From: Coptis chinensis
Taxonomy: Eukaryota; Streptophyta; Magnoliopsida; Ranunculales; Ranunculaceae
NCBI GenBank assembly: GCA_015680905.1
Contig: CM027381.1
Span: forward strand, 14,671,501-14,735,500
Direction of reading: 5' to 3'
Length of the DNA stretch: 64,000 bases
Made by a program: the position numbers and the translations under genes. Each line of letters begins with the position of its first letter. The first letter of the stretch is position 1. Shown here one piece after another: positions 11,834 to 22,963 of the stretch. Under the pieces are notes generated by a model. That model saw only the letters and a program-made list of their open reading frames with translations. It was not told the DNA's origin and did no database searches.

Positions 11834-12051
11834 TCAAGTGAGCGGAGCTAACGCTCTTGCTTCTGAGGGGGGTAAAAAATGTAGTTTGGTTGGTTTCTGT
11901 CTGTATGTGCTCATTTTTCTCCACTCTTTTTTCAATTCTCTTTGTCAGTAACTCCTCCTTCTCCCTCTCCACTCTCCACGCCCTTTCAATCTCTGTCTCC
12001 AATTCTCCATCTCCTGAAATCCCATCTCCAACCATTTGTTTACAATTCTCC

Positions 12052-12088
<37 letters not shown>

Positions 12089-13207
12089 CATCTCCAATTC
12101 TCCATCTCAACCTTTCATCTCAATAACTCATCTCTTTCTTAAAAGTAGTGGTGGGAAGAGAGATTTGGGGTTAAGATTTAAGGACTTGACATTTTATGCC
12201 AGGTTTTTTATTGTTGGGTTGTTGTTGAATCAGGTCAAAATGGTGGCACGGTTTCGTCGACTTCTTGTTGATGATAGTACAACTACTTTTCGGGTATTTA
12301 TTTATTATTATTTAAGCATTTGTTTATTTTGAGTAATTAATTGTTGAATTGGTACATTTGGGGATTTTAGAGTTATTGGAAATTTGAATGTGTTAATGTT
12401 AGATGGATTTATGGTTTTAAGTAGAAAAAATAAACCATGTACTTATGTTTGCTAAAATAAGAAATATGAATTGTCTGTAAATGAACTAGGCTAGGTATTA
12501 TTGGAGAAATGGAGTGGAAACTACTACTGGAGTGATATAACACTGCACAACACAACAGTCGCTTGGAATTTGGTGTTGGAATAGTATAAGATGATGACTA
12601 AGTTATATTGTTACCTTTTCCTTTGTATTGTTAATTTTTTTTGGTAATTGAGAGGTGTTTCAAGTGATTGAGAAGTGTTGATTCTACTGAATGATTTTTA
12701 AGCAAAAGAAATGTTTCTATTATTATGGTTATCGAATTCCAATTTCAGTCAGATTTTTGCGGTAATGAAAAGCATGAGAAGTAATTGAAATTATGAGAAG
12801 TGTTTTCGTTGTTTGCTTGCATTCTATTATTGTTTGGTTCATCTCTTTCCAACAATTTGGGGATTATGTAGAATGTATTAATAATTGCATAATAAACTTA
12901 TATCTAGGTTGTTCTGAACTTGTATTCTATTTACTATAATTATATTGTTTGTCACTTTGATGTTCTAGGTTTCTGTTAATTTTTTAGTTGACAGTAACAT
13001 ACTGCTTTCTAAGGAATTGGTTCTTGGATTGTGTTCAGGGGCTACTCCTCTTAAGGATCAACCTTAAAGCTTGACTCTGGATATTGAGGGGAGTTTATCA
13101 TAGCATCCAATCCAATGGTTGAACTATTGTTCAATGAGTAACTTTGTTGAATAACCATAGCATACGAGGGGCTCCGCTCACGCCCCCACTGCTATGCAGT
13201 ATACTAG
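11834..13207 (+). mobile_element. Possible non-autonomous Helitron with a captured first exon
   Basis: The right side has a GC-rich hairpin (GGGGC-TCCGCTCAC-GCCCC, 13170-13188) followed 15 bases later by CTAG and a T, the plant Helitron 3' pattern. The left side has A then TC at 11834 followed by GTGAGCGGAGC, the reverse complement of GCTCCGCTCAC in the 3' hairpin. Inside lies a pyrimidine-rich leader, a run of about 26 A at 12058-12083, and a short exon-like start (MVARFRRLLVDDSTTTFR, 12240-12293) ending at a GT donor. The 5' end lacks the usual TCTCTACTA start, so the call is tentative. Confidence 0.3.
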
Positions 13208-13219
13208 TAAATAAATTTA

Positions 13220-13640
13220 CACTACCAAAAGAACGACTTTACCCGACTGACTATGGCTGTCGCGAAAGGTATTACCCGACAGACCAAAACTGCCGCAAGA
13301 CCGTCGGAAAATGCTCGGTCGGCATAGGCTTCCGACGGTTTTTATTGGTCAAAACAGGCTGTCGGGGTTGAAGATCTTTGCCGACGGACATTCCTGCTGT
13401 TAATAACCGTCGGTTATGCCGGCTGTCAATAACCGTCGGATAGTTGCTGCTGTCAAAAACCGTCGGATATTCCTGCTTCTAAAAACCGTCGGATATTCCT
13501 GCTATTAAAAACCGTTGGATAGTTCTGCTGTTATGAACCGTCGGTTAGACCAGCTGTCACCAGCCGTCGGATATGCCAGCTGCTAGCCGTCGGGTAGTTT
13601 GCTACTAGACAGTTTTTATCCGTCGGGTATTAGTTCTTTA
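13220..13640. repeat. Left subterminal repeat array of the 15.5-kb CACTA
   Basis: More than ten copies of ACCGTCGG or its complement at 15-40 bp spacing, often as 'CTGTCA-AAAACCGTCGGATA'. These are likely binding sites for the element's TnpA-like protein. The array ends near 13630, where the sequence turns to A/T runs. Confidence 0.85.
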
Positions 13641-15784
13641 TTTAAAAAAATATATTTTTATAATAATTGTTTCAGGTATCCCAACATTACATTCTTACAA
13701 GTTCCCACTCAAATGCTACAAACGCCAATGTATTCATAAAGAAACAATGTGTTCATAAAAAAAAACAAGAATAAGACATACATATTACTTCCTTCAGAAA
13801 CCAAAAATCAGCACCACGTACACCATCTTCAAATAAGGTATCTAGTAAAAGGTATTTGAATACTACGTACTTCCTTCAAATAAGTATGTCTTATTTGAAT
13901 ACCACGTACTTCCTTCAAATAAGAGAATATCTAGTAAAAGGTATTTGAATACTACTACCTTACTACTACTATAGCCATATCAGAATACACAATCGAGGTT
14001 TATGCAACCAAGTTAGTCCTTTTGGTGGTACTTGATAAGCACCCAACGTGAAAAGATTAATTAGATATGTAAAATCAATCTTTGGGTAGCTAACAAAGTA
14101 ACTAACACCAAAAGTACTACCAGCCAAAAGTAGACCAAAACTAAGACCATCGTTCAAACCAGCTAAAGAATAATGAGTTATAGTCGTAGTCATTTGCAAG
14201 ATAAAGCCAAGTTTACAAAATATTTAAAGCACATTTGGAGCCATTGCGTGGGCTACATGGTTAGAAAAATAAAAGAAACTTTAACAACTCATGGCAAGGT
14301 TATTTCTTTAAAGGGTTGGGTTGGCTATCGTAGGTCCGACCCTCAAAACTTTGCCCTCTTATGCTCACAATCTGTGGGCTTAAAAAAATCGTATGATATG
14401 ATTGTCGTGACGCAGCGTCATATATATCACCTAGAGATAGTTAAATGGGATGTCCATGCCGTTAACAAATACCGAGACACACGACCGGGATAGACCCCAA
14501 GATTGAGGTTACATAATCCCACACTTGGTCGCATCCCCCTTTTTTTTCTTGTTTAGTGTTTTTGCAAAAGGCGTTTGAGATTATATTGCAGTGGACCTAA
14601 AATATTCCTCAACCAATCCATCCAAACTTCATTAATTCATGGAATGTCTTTACTATGACAAACAATAATATTAAAGAATGAACGGCAATAACGGATGTAT
14701 ATTTGTTTACATACGGTCTCAAACCGCTTCACAAACCATTTGGTTCAACTCCTTTTGTACAAAGCGAGAATCGCCAAGTAGGTATGAATGGAAATCGAGT
14801 AAGCTAAGTAGATGCCATCTTCTGCAACAAATCGGTAAGTTGGTGCAGATTATTTTATAGTGAAGAAGAAAGAATTGCACGGTTTTATTGTTTCAAAGAA
14901 AATCGAACCAATTGTATAATATAAAAATTCAAATAAAGTTGAAAACATAGGCACTCTTTCATAGCATAATTAATGCTTTGCTGAATTTAGCATGTTTTGG
15001 GAGAACCAAGTCTCCGCTAAGTAAATTAGCATTGGCGAAATTCAAGGATCTTTGTAAAGGTGGACTTCAGTGGACATTTGAAAATGAAATCCTAAGTTAT
15101 CCAACCCCAACAAAATTGAAACTTAAAATGATTGACTGGAATCAGTTAATAACCACTTCATTTAAAAGCCGAAGCTGATGGATAGAATTTAGAAGCACAA
15201 ACTTTGTTTATCAGGGGGACAACGAATCTAACATAGGGTGGCATAAGCCCCAAAAAAATCTCAACAAGGCACGTAAGTTAAAGTTGAGATAAAGCGTTCA
15301 TAACAGATTTCTAAAAAATTAAAAACAAAACAAAAGCAAACAAAAAATACCAAAAAGCGAAATAGGGTTGATTAAACTTGCCCCACCATTTAATGTTAAT
15401 ATACAAGCTCGCCTATGAGAGTGTGTGCAAGAGAGAGAATAAAATTTAAAATCCATCCGGTGACTAATGATGTTTTAAGACAGAAACTGAATACAACACT
15501 TCTTACTGGACACGTGAATTCGGGTAATGGCCACGAGGGAGAAATTGAAAGGAAACTGTACCCGACCAGGAGGGTGTGTGGCCCCTTTCGGGGAGGGAAA
15601 GTGTTTAGGCGAATCAATGGATTTACCCCTTTCGTATGTTTCAATCTTTCATATGTCTGCTTTCGTCGTGGAATCCTATACTTGATTTCACTAATTAGTT
15701 TTGTTTCAGAATCAATCCAATTCATGATTTTCTTGTTTAGTACTTTCGGACCCAATCTTCATTAACGGCCGCTAACAATTATCT

Positions 15785-15786
<2 letters not shown>
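13641..15786. other. CACTA interior without assigned genes
   Basis: Open frames exist (14173-14493 plus, 13969-14199 minus, and 15396-15765 on both strands) but none has a recognisable family or plausible splice context. A segment of about 60 bp around 'ttgaataccacgtacttcct' is partly repeated at about 13830-13950. Confidence 0.4.

Positions 15787-15838
<52 letters not shown>
15787..15838. repeat. (TA)n microsatellite
   Basis: About 26 uninterrupted TA units inside the CACTA, followed by a purine-rich tract. Likely polymorphic. Confidence 0.9.
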
Positions 15839-15841
<3 letters not shown>

Positions 15842-15951
15842 AAAAAAGAAGAAGGAAGAGAAAAGGAAGAAAAAAGAAAAAGAAATGGAAGGAACATAGT
15901 AAAACCTCAAGGCTTGGATTGAGATTAGTATATTACCATCCCCTGAATGAA

Positions 15952-16006
15952 AATGAGACAACTCCTGTGCAGTAGAAGCAATTCTTCCCAGAACAGCATT
16001 TGTCTA
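15952..16006 (-). pseudogene. Unassigned exon-like fragment in the CACTA
   Basis: On the minus strand an AG acceptor precedes a frame reading TNAVLGRIASTAQELSHFHS, followed by a GT donor-like site. It has the same orientation as the neighbouring captured exons, so it is probably another host fragment. The family is not recognised. Confidence 0.3.
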
Positions 16007-16262
16007 AAAAGAGGTAGAGAAACAAGTCAAACCACTTCCAAAACTCCAAGAATCTTAAGAAGAAGAAAGAAAGAAAGACGTAACGTCCATGAAAATCAAT
16101 TCAGAACAATAATCTGTGTGTTAAGTAGCACTACTACTATTGTCAGAGACTCAGAGTCAATGCTGATATGTGAGTGAAATGGAATTGAAAGATCTAGAGA
16201 ATAAAGTGGAATGGAGATATATTAGAAGAAACTAAAACTAGGTCATCTTTTAAAAGATTGAA

Positions 16263-16432
16263 GGAAAGACCTGGCACCATATCCAATCAAAAAGCAAACC
16301 GATGGGTCAAAAAGCGACCGAAAGATTATCTGCTACAATGGAAGCCGATATTCGCAAGCCGTTTTGAATTAGATGTTGGTGAACAACACCGACAACAAAG
16401 CGATATTGGGATAGCAGTCGAGTTGGTTCCCT
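16263..16432 (-). pseudogene. Captured glutamate synthase (GOGAT) fragment
   Basis: The minus-strand frame contains [19 protein letters not shown] and, after about ten diverged residues with a frame change, FAFLIGYGA. In ferredoxin- and NADH-dependent glutamate synthases this is the FMN-binding synthase-domain region 'HHHLI-GLRM-SIVAD...HQFACLIGYGA'. An acceptor-like AG lies at its upstream edge. The rest of this ~1600-residue enzyme is absent. No function is expected; it may contribute sense sequence to read-through transcripts. Confidence 0.72.
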
Positions 16433-16839
16433 GAAACAAAACAAGGAGAATGTTAATGCTATATCACCCATTTCAATGAAATGCTCATGGAATTACTATA
16501 TTAACCCCTTTCCGAATATCAAAAATGTCGGCAATATTTGAGGATTCAAACGGGGTCCTTCATCAAAGACTTCGAGTTCCCTTTCATTTAACACAGGACC
16601 AGACATGATTACCTAATTTAGTAAAATTCAGATATAAGTATATGGAGAATTCAGTTTGGTACAAAAAGGGAAGTAGATAAGATTTGCATAGAACATATGA
16701 AGCTATCTTTATCATTTACAAGTATTGCACAAACAAAGATTCTCAAGCACACCAACCGATCCAGTTCATCCACTTCCAATCGAATCTATAATTAGTGTTC
16801 AAGTATGCCTCAACTCTGTCTTCTTTTCGGTCATTTCGA

Positions 16840-16963
16840 GATTGGCCACCCGGGATGAGAGAATGATACCCACAATGAGGCCATAAAGAGCAAGAGCTTC
16901 AAAGAAAAATGAGGATGAGAATCATTCCCACAAAAGAGCTTTGGTTGCTTTGTGCATTAGCCC
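16840..16963 (-). pseudogene. Captured V-type H+-ATPase proteolipid subunit c fragment
   Basis: On the minus strand an acceptor is followed by GCTAATGCACAAAG (ANAQ), then FVGMILILIF, and after a frame change EALALYGLIVGIILSSR. This matches the fourth membrane helix of vacuolar ATPase subunit c. Its EALALYG block carries the proton-binding glutamate. The frame is broken between ILIF and EALALYG. It is only about 40 codons long and lies between the GOGAT and hydrolase fragments on the same strand. Confidence 0.82.
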
Positions 16964-17475
16964 TGCAAATAGGGATAACCCAACACAAGTTTCAACATGC
17001 AAACAATTGTAATTTCTCTTTCCATGTGACCAATACATACAACACTTTCGAATTCAGAAAAAAAACTTCGATAATAATAAAGACCATATAGTAACATTCA
17101 AGGCAAAGATACAAAGAGTGTTGGTCAAGAGGAAATCCTTTAGAAATAATTACGAAACCAAGTAAGTTGTACTGTTCATGAGGACATGTAAGATGTAACA
17201 GCTCACTTGACCATCTCTTTTGATTTACGACTTCACAGCAAGAAAATAATAATCACAAATGTTTCCAGTAATATCTTCTCAGTTGTATATATATAGGACC
17301 AAGACATTCTAAGTATACTTCCAGCTTGTAGTGAATGTTGGGACATTTAGTTCACATGCAGACATAGCCTCAATTTTGACAGATAAAGCAGGGGGTGCTA
17401 CAGCCATAGAAGGAGCATGGACTTGGACACTAGGTTCTAGTCGTAAAACCTTTCAAAAGATAATACAAGGCAAAC

Positions 17476-17885
17476 CTCAAAATTTTCTGAACAATTAGCT
17501 GCTTTGTAAGCATCCTGAGCTTTTGAAATGGGTGTATTCAGACCTTCAAGAGGACAACGAGGATCTTCTGCACCTGTGCATTTCAAAAATATATATATAA
17601 TAATAAGAATACAGGTTCTGATGTTGCAGCTACAATCCATTGGGGCTAAAGTTCCCATGGTTATCAACCATTTGAAATTTGATATGAGAGCAGAATCATG
17701 TTTTTATGGTTAAAATTTGATATGAGGACAGATTAATTATATCGCTAAATGTATGTTGATGACTGGAGCTTGATACAAAAAGAAAAACAAACAAGAGAAA
17801 GTCATACCATTCAAAATTAGAAGAGGGCGTGGTGCAATGACTGGGATTGTGTCAGGTGAATCGAACTTGGATGCTAGACCAGGAG
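17476..17885 (-). pseudogene. Captured alpha/beta hydrolase gene fragment, two exons with intron
   Basis: Exon 17808-17885 reads KFDSPDTIPVIAPRPLLILNG and ends at a GT donor. After an intron of about 230 bp, exon 17476-17573 reads AEDPRCPLEGLNTPISKAQ then DAYKAANCSENFE, before a second donor. The 'IAPRPLLILNG-EDPRCP' phrase is the region before the catalytic Asp of plant dienelactone-hydrolase-like alpha/beta hydrolases. Retention of an intron with intact splice sites shows that genomic DNA was captured, not cDNA. Confidence 0.8.
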
Positions 17886-17956
17886 CTACGCAACACTAAG
17901 AAAGAAAAAGGATTTGTTTTGAAGCTACGCAAGACTGATGCATCCCAGGGAACCCA

Positions 17957-18279
17957 ACAATTTGGATGCAAAGTAGAGCCAGAGTAAACACCATCTCCTG
18001 GGCCCTTTGTTACAGGAAGGGACTCCCCTGTTAGAGAAGACTGAAAATTCAAAAGGAGAAACAGTCAAATTTTAAGAGGGTGGAGGGGTATTCTCGATTG
18101 CATAATGAGTTTTAAAAAGGGACGATCATTAGATAGTAGAGTCACCTGGTCAAATTTTAATGGGTCTCCCTCGAGGAGACGAGCATTGGCTGGTACTATG
18201 TCTCCAAGTTTTATACTGATGACATCTCCAGGAACAAGAACTGCTGCATCTTCTTCGTTCCACTTTCCATCTCGAAGTA
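17957..18279 (-). pseudogene. Captured plasma-membrane H+-ATPase (P3A) fragment, two exons
   Basis: Exon 18146-18279 encodes [19 protein letters not shown] then [20 protein letters not shown] to the donor. Exon about 17957-18043 encodes SSLTGESLPVTKGPGDGVYSG. These are the actuator-domain blocks of plant AHA proton pumps, including the TGES dephosphorylation loop. The phosphorylation site DKTGTLT and the membrane segments are not present. Downstream it abuts the hydrolase fragment, so the two look fused in one direction. Confidence 0.9.
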
Positions 18280-18789
18280 CCTATTTTAGTTTCATGAACC
18301 CATAACAATTTTAGATACCACATGGAAATGAAACAAATTCGAAAAACGTCACTCAACTTATTATTTTTACTCTTCACTTAGAATATCATTGACTTACTAC
18401 TATCAAGCCTAAAATATCATTATTTTCACCTAAATGACCCCATCACTCAAATTCTAGTTTATTCTTTATCTAAACCCAACACTCAATTTCTCATCATTAG
18501 GCATAATACTGAAAACTATACCAACTCCAAACAACTAAAGTCGGCTTCCAAAGCAGATTTCGGCTTGAAAAAGCCTTTTTAAAACCAATGGTGTTCATAA
18601 CTTCTTTAAAATAGATTCTAAACAACAGCTATAATTATCGATGCAGCTTAAAATTAAAATAGATCGATTGAAGAAAACAACTAAATGCAAACGAAAACCA
18701 CAGATAAGCAAAATCACTGCTCAATCTAGTACCTTAGCCTTTGGGGTTTGACTTGTTAAGCAACGATTCGTTTCAAACAGAATCAAAAC

Positions 18790-19212
18790 CATGGAAGCAT
18801 GGTCCTAGGGCCTTCTATATTAAAAGGCAAGTTTGTAAAGAAGCTTATGTCAACAGAAAATAATTGATTGACTTGGCACTTTTTCTTACTGCGGCCCGCC
18901 TCAGGCGGAGTATTTCCAAGTGTGATTTTGCGGTCGACACTAGCATTGCCAACAGATTGCTTCAAATTGTTTCCACGCTTAATGGTGACCACTAACGTCC
19001 CAAGTAAACACCGTAGAAGAAGTTCCGCCTTTTCCGGAATCGGGGTGGACCAGATGAATCAAATCGCGCAGAAAGGAATTGCCTCTGCAGCCACCACCGA
19101 CCGGTTTTAGAGACTTGGCAGGGCAAAGTGACCAAGCTTGCCCGAGATGGAAAAGTGAATCCAAAGCGGCTTCTTGAGTTGCCTCCGAACCGATCTTGAG
19201 TGATGTGACCAA
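18790..19212 (-). pseudogene. Captured cellulose-synthase-interactive protein (CSI1-like) fragment
   Basis: The minus strand first reads [20 protein letters not shown] then SLCPA (end of the armadillo repeats). After frame changes it reads [18 protein letters not shown] then KITLGNTPP, the beginning of the C-terminal C2 domain. CSI1 links cellulose synthase complexes to cortical microtubules. At least two frame changes separate the blocks. It lies about 500 bp from the H+-ATPase fragment on the same strand. Confidence 0.85.
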
Positions 19213-19597
19213 GTGGGGGATCTTGAGTGTCGCAGCTCCGGTGGCCCTCGACGTGGGAAATTGCTAAATATATAGTGAATTAAGAGCTTTGAGGTACTCC
19301 TCGTTCACACTTCCAAAGAGCCCATAAATCCTTTTCTATAGCAGTGCGAGGAATGAACAAATTCACCGACAAAAGAAATATTAGTTATGAACATGAAAAA
19401 AACACAGAGGAGCACTAAGGAACAACTAATATCGGTTATATTAAAGCAAACCAATTATCGGACCACCACAGAAAATGGTCTAAATCAGCAAAAGTCTTCT
19501 CGTCCCTGCGGTAATGATGTGCACATTAGTAACCCAAGAGACCGCTAGTCCTTCTCAGTAAATGCAAATGAATTGGAGATGAGATGCGCTAAATAAC

Positions 19598-19823
19598 AAA
19601 ATAAGAAGTTGACCTATGATACTGAGCATTATTCCTCCAAGGCAGCTCCAACCTCCCTTTTAAGAAACCGATATACATAAACGGAGAGAAAGCCTTCAGA
19701 GCTATGACCATGTTTCCAAATGTTGAATGCACCGACACCTCCCATCATAAGAAACCAAAGGAATGCGATTGGAGCAAAGAGCCACCCAACTTTATCGGTT
19801 CCATAACTTTGCATACTAAACAA
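19598..19823 (-). pseudogene. Captured KUP/HAK/KT potassium transporter fragment
   Basis: The frame reads [19 protein letters not shown], then [14 protein letters not shown] and [10 protein letters not shown]. After a one-base frame change it continues [13 protein letters not shown] to a GT donor near 19600. This is the cytoplasmic-to-membrane segment preceding the conserved 'GGILLCITG' motif of plant potassium transporters. Confidence 0.88.
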
Positions 19824-20463
19824 GCAAAAATAACTGTAATAATCGAGATCCCCGTTTTAAGCCCTCTTATATTTTCTTCAAATATAGAAATTTCCCTCTC
19901 AGAATTGTTTTTAAAAACGATAGAAAGTGTTACCCGAACTAAAGGTAATCATCAGTATCAAGTTTATTTTCCTACAAAAAGAATAATTCCGATGAATGAG
20001 TCTATACAAATTAATAAAAAAAGAAACTAACAATTTGCACTGAACTACTGGAAACGTTTGTTATCATTATTAATGTTGTTTTTGTTAATCTGCCTTTTTT
20101 GTTCCCAAGTGAAAATCGGATAAGAATTTATTCAATGCTAAGAAACTAAATACCTCTAATCAGGGAGAAGCTAAAGGAAAACAACACTAAGTTGAACCAC
20201 TGAAAAGTTGAATAGTCCTTATACCACTAAATTAGTAAATTACTAGCCAATTGCCACAATCTCGATCCCTTCTCCAAAGCATGCTTTACAAAACAATCTT
20301 TACAAAGATGTAGTCTAAGATATCAAATCAAAGAATAGTATTCCCATTATGTTTCAAAGACTTTGCATTCATTTCTTTCCAATATGCATCCACCAGAAGA
20401 GAGAAAAACATAGGCAACACATATATGATGAATAATCGGGGGAAGGATGATAGTATTCACTTA

Positions 20464-20660
20464 CATGTGTAACTCCACCTTTTTGTCCATGCAAAACATA
20501 TAAAAGCTCCATATTGCCCTAAGAAACAGGATGGAGTAAAATATGAGTTTCTCGCCATGAATAGAAACAAGTAGAAATCATAGAAGAAAGAAAAAGAATT
20601 ACTTACATCTATAATAGCACCAGTAGCTTCAGTTAACGTAGGTGAATCCAGCAAAACAAA
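20464..20660 (-). pseudogene. Two exon-like fragments of an unrecognised host gene
   Basis: Minus strand: a frame ending LLDSPTLTEATGAIID stops at a perfect GTAAGT donor (about 20603). About 75 bp later, after a TTTCTTAG acceptor, comes GNMELLYVLHGQKGGVTH, again ending in GTAAGT (about 20464). The frames join in phase and the splice sites are excellent, so this is genuine captured exon sequence. I cannot name the family. Confidence 0.5.
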
Positions 20661-20944
20661 ACATCTGCCATCCTTCTCCCTCCTCCTTTATCTGGGCTTG
20701 GGACCAGCAATGCAAACTTATCATAAGTTTGCACAGGCGGAGTTACCAAGGGGGTTGGTAGAACACAACTCAATTATTGCTTTCCTAAGAACCATATTAA
20801 ATAGTGATAAAAAATATACATCACAACCACGAAACCCAAAAGGAAATAAGAAAAAGCTAGTAGTTTACTTAGTACTTGGCACTGGTAAAAGCCAATAAAA
20901 ACATTTAAGTAAATGAGCAGTGTTTCAAGAAGGTGACCTAATGA

Positions 20945-22558
20945 TTACAACATTAGCAGTTCTTTGGGCCAGATAACACTCCCTTGAGCGACCTCGCCAA
21001 GCTTTGATCTCCAATCATCATGAGGCAATGGTAGTACAGCACCTCCGTCATAAACCACGTTCACATGAACTTTGAAGTTTCCCTCTTCCAATCTCCTGTT
21101 ACCAAACTCGGTATTAGGATCAATATCTTGCACGATACCTCTCGCCACGACTCTAAGTGGCCAACCACCACGCAGATCACATTCTTTACCAATATATTCA
21201 TTGACAACCTACAAATTTAAATTGTGTTATCAGTCTTTCCTTATAAGAGATATTTTTTCAAAAAATAACTCGAATAATTACCGGGGAAGCGTGACTAGAA
21301 CGTGGCGATTCAACATCTGCCATAGGCATTCTTCCTTGGCTCATAAATTCTCTCAACAAAGCTGAATTCTCCAACACTGTATTCTGAAGCACATCTACCC
21401 TCTTCACAAGGTCCGTGTTCATCTCTTTCAAAGCTAAATTCTGTTGTGCCACAACTTTCATCTTCTTCACCGATGTTTTGCAGACCCCTTCACCCAAGCC
21501 TCGAAAACAGCCTCTACTATCCGCCCCAAGAACACAGACTTAATGGACAATCGATTTAATACCCTTAAAATCATGTCAAACAACAATTAATTACAATAAC
21601 TATGATTCAATATGAGACCTTTGTGAGGGCATCATTCACCGACGTCTCTCGTGACTCCGGGTGCAAAGCAGTGTAGTCATTAAGCTTTTCCTAGTAAATC
21701 GGATAAACAAAAATATCTCAAATTACTATCTTAAAAATAATTTAGTATCTCAATTCTTATTAAGTCAGTACACTAACAACTAGCTCCGGGTCTTGGTGTT
21801 CCCCATTCTTTCTTTTATGATTGTGCATATATTGGTCCAATCTAGTGATAGATGACACAGGGACCCCTTTCTCCTTTGCCATTTCAACTTTAGCTACAGC
21901 TGCAGATTTCCTCCCAAGACACGAAGAGTTTTTTTGTTGCTTACGATTTTCTGTGTTCCTCAAACTAGAAGCCTGCACATGTTAAAGTTAGTAATAGTGC
22001 ACTTTAATTTATATCAAAACACATATACTTAATCACCATGAAATAAAACAGAAAACCCATTAACCTTGAATTTCTCGAATTGCAATTATCCACAAATTGT
22101 CGCCAATCTTGCAGAGGAATTCCTTGTTTGGGATGTTCCCTCACAAAGGAAGGAGGTTGATCTTTGACGTATTTTTTGAACAACTCATGTTTGTACTCCT
22201 TCCACGCTTTCTGGAATTTGCTTATTGTCCAATCCGTGTCAATAGTATCGATGTTTTCAAACACATACATTCTTCCTAAAGTTTTAATTGCTTTGGGTAT
22301 GATGCTCTCATGCGAACGAAGTGGTTTCCAGCTATCATAGCGAATTGGGATGTCACGGCGAGCAATGTGACCAAGCTTGGTGATGAAATGGTCAACCTCT
22401 TCTTTGGGCTCATCTGGTTGACCCCACTCATTAAGCTTAATGATTACCTTCTCATAGCCTTCCCGCCTCCTCCTCCAAACACCTATTGAAGGACCTCTTG
22501 TTTCCTTAGAAGAGGAAGTTGATGCACCAGAAATGTGTGTCTCACCTGCATATATCAA
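20945..22558 (-). pseudogene. TnpA-like CACTA gene (Transposase_24 type)
   Basis: Start region at 22558 (MIYAGETHISGAS). A block follows with WGQPDEPKEEVDHFITKLGHIARR, IPIRYDSWK and WTISKFQKAWKEYKHELFKKYV, typical of plant CACTA second genes. Then come a basic segment (21760-21978), a coiled coil (21258-21497, NLALKEMNTDLVKRVDVLQN) and a C-terminal block (20945-21148) with VHVNVVYDGGAVLPLPHDDW. The protein would bind the subterminal repeats. Several segments need introns or frame breaks between them. The CDS follows the TnpD gene on the same strand. Confidence 0.75.
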
Positions 22559-22963
22559 CCAAATTTGTTAGTAAGATCAAAACAATGGTATGGAAAACTG
22601 AAAACTAAAAGTCATCTCCATTACCTAAGTCATCACTAAGGCTGTCACTTAGTAAATGTGAGCTGCTATGTGTTTGTCTCTCGTCCATGTGCAAAGAGTC
22701 AGTAATACAATACAACAAGTATGCATGTCCATGGTGCAGAGATCAAGATCAGTTAATTTTTTATTTAAATTTCTATTTAACTAGCAAGAGAAAGCATTCC
22801 ATAAAAGGCCTATTATGCACACATGAAAAATACAGCCGGAAAATAAAAAGATTCAAGTACAGGCATACCCTGTTCAAACAAAAAGTTGCACTTAATCAAA
22901 GAACTACCAAAATTTTAATACCACAAAACTCACACCACTAAGTCAACACAAAATATAAATGGA

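Noticed and set aside
11811-12332. Overlapping frames on both strands around 12058-12083 with Phe or Lys runs
   Set aside because: They come from translating a 26-base A run; at most the short exon at 12240-12293 is of interest.
14173-14493. 106-residue plus-strand frame in the CACTA
   Set aside because: No family recognised and opposite to the orientation of every captured fragment and transposase gene; not supported as a gene.
15396-15765. 116-119-residue frames on both strands in the CACTA
   Set aside because: Mirror-image open frames with no recognisable domain; judged chance.
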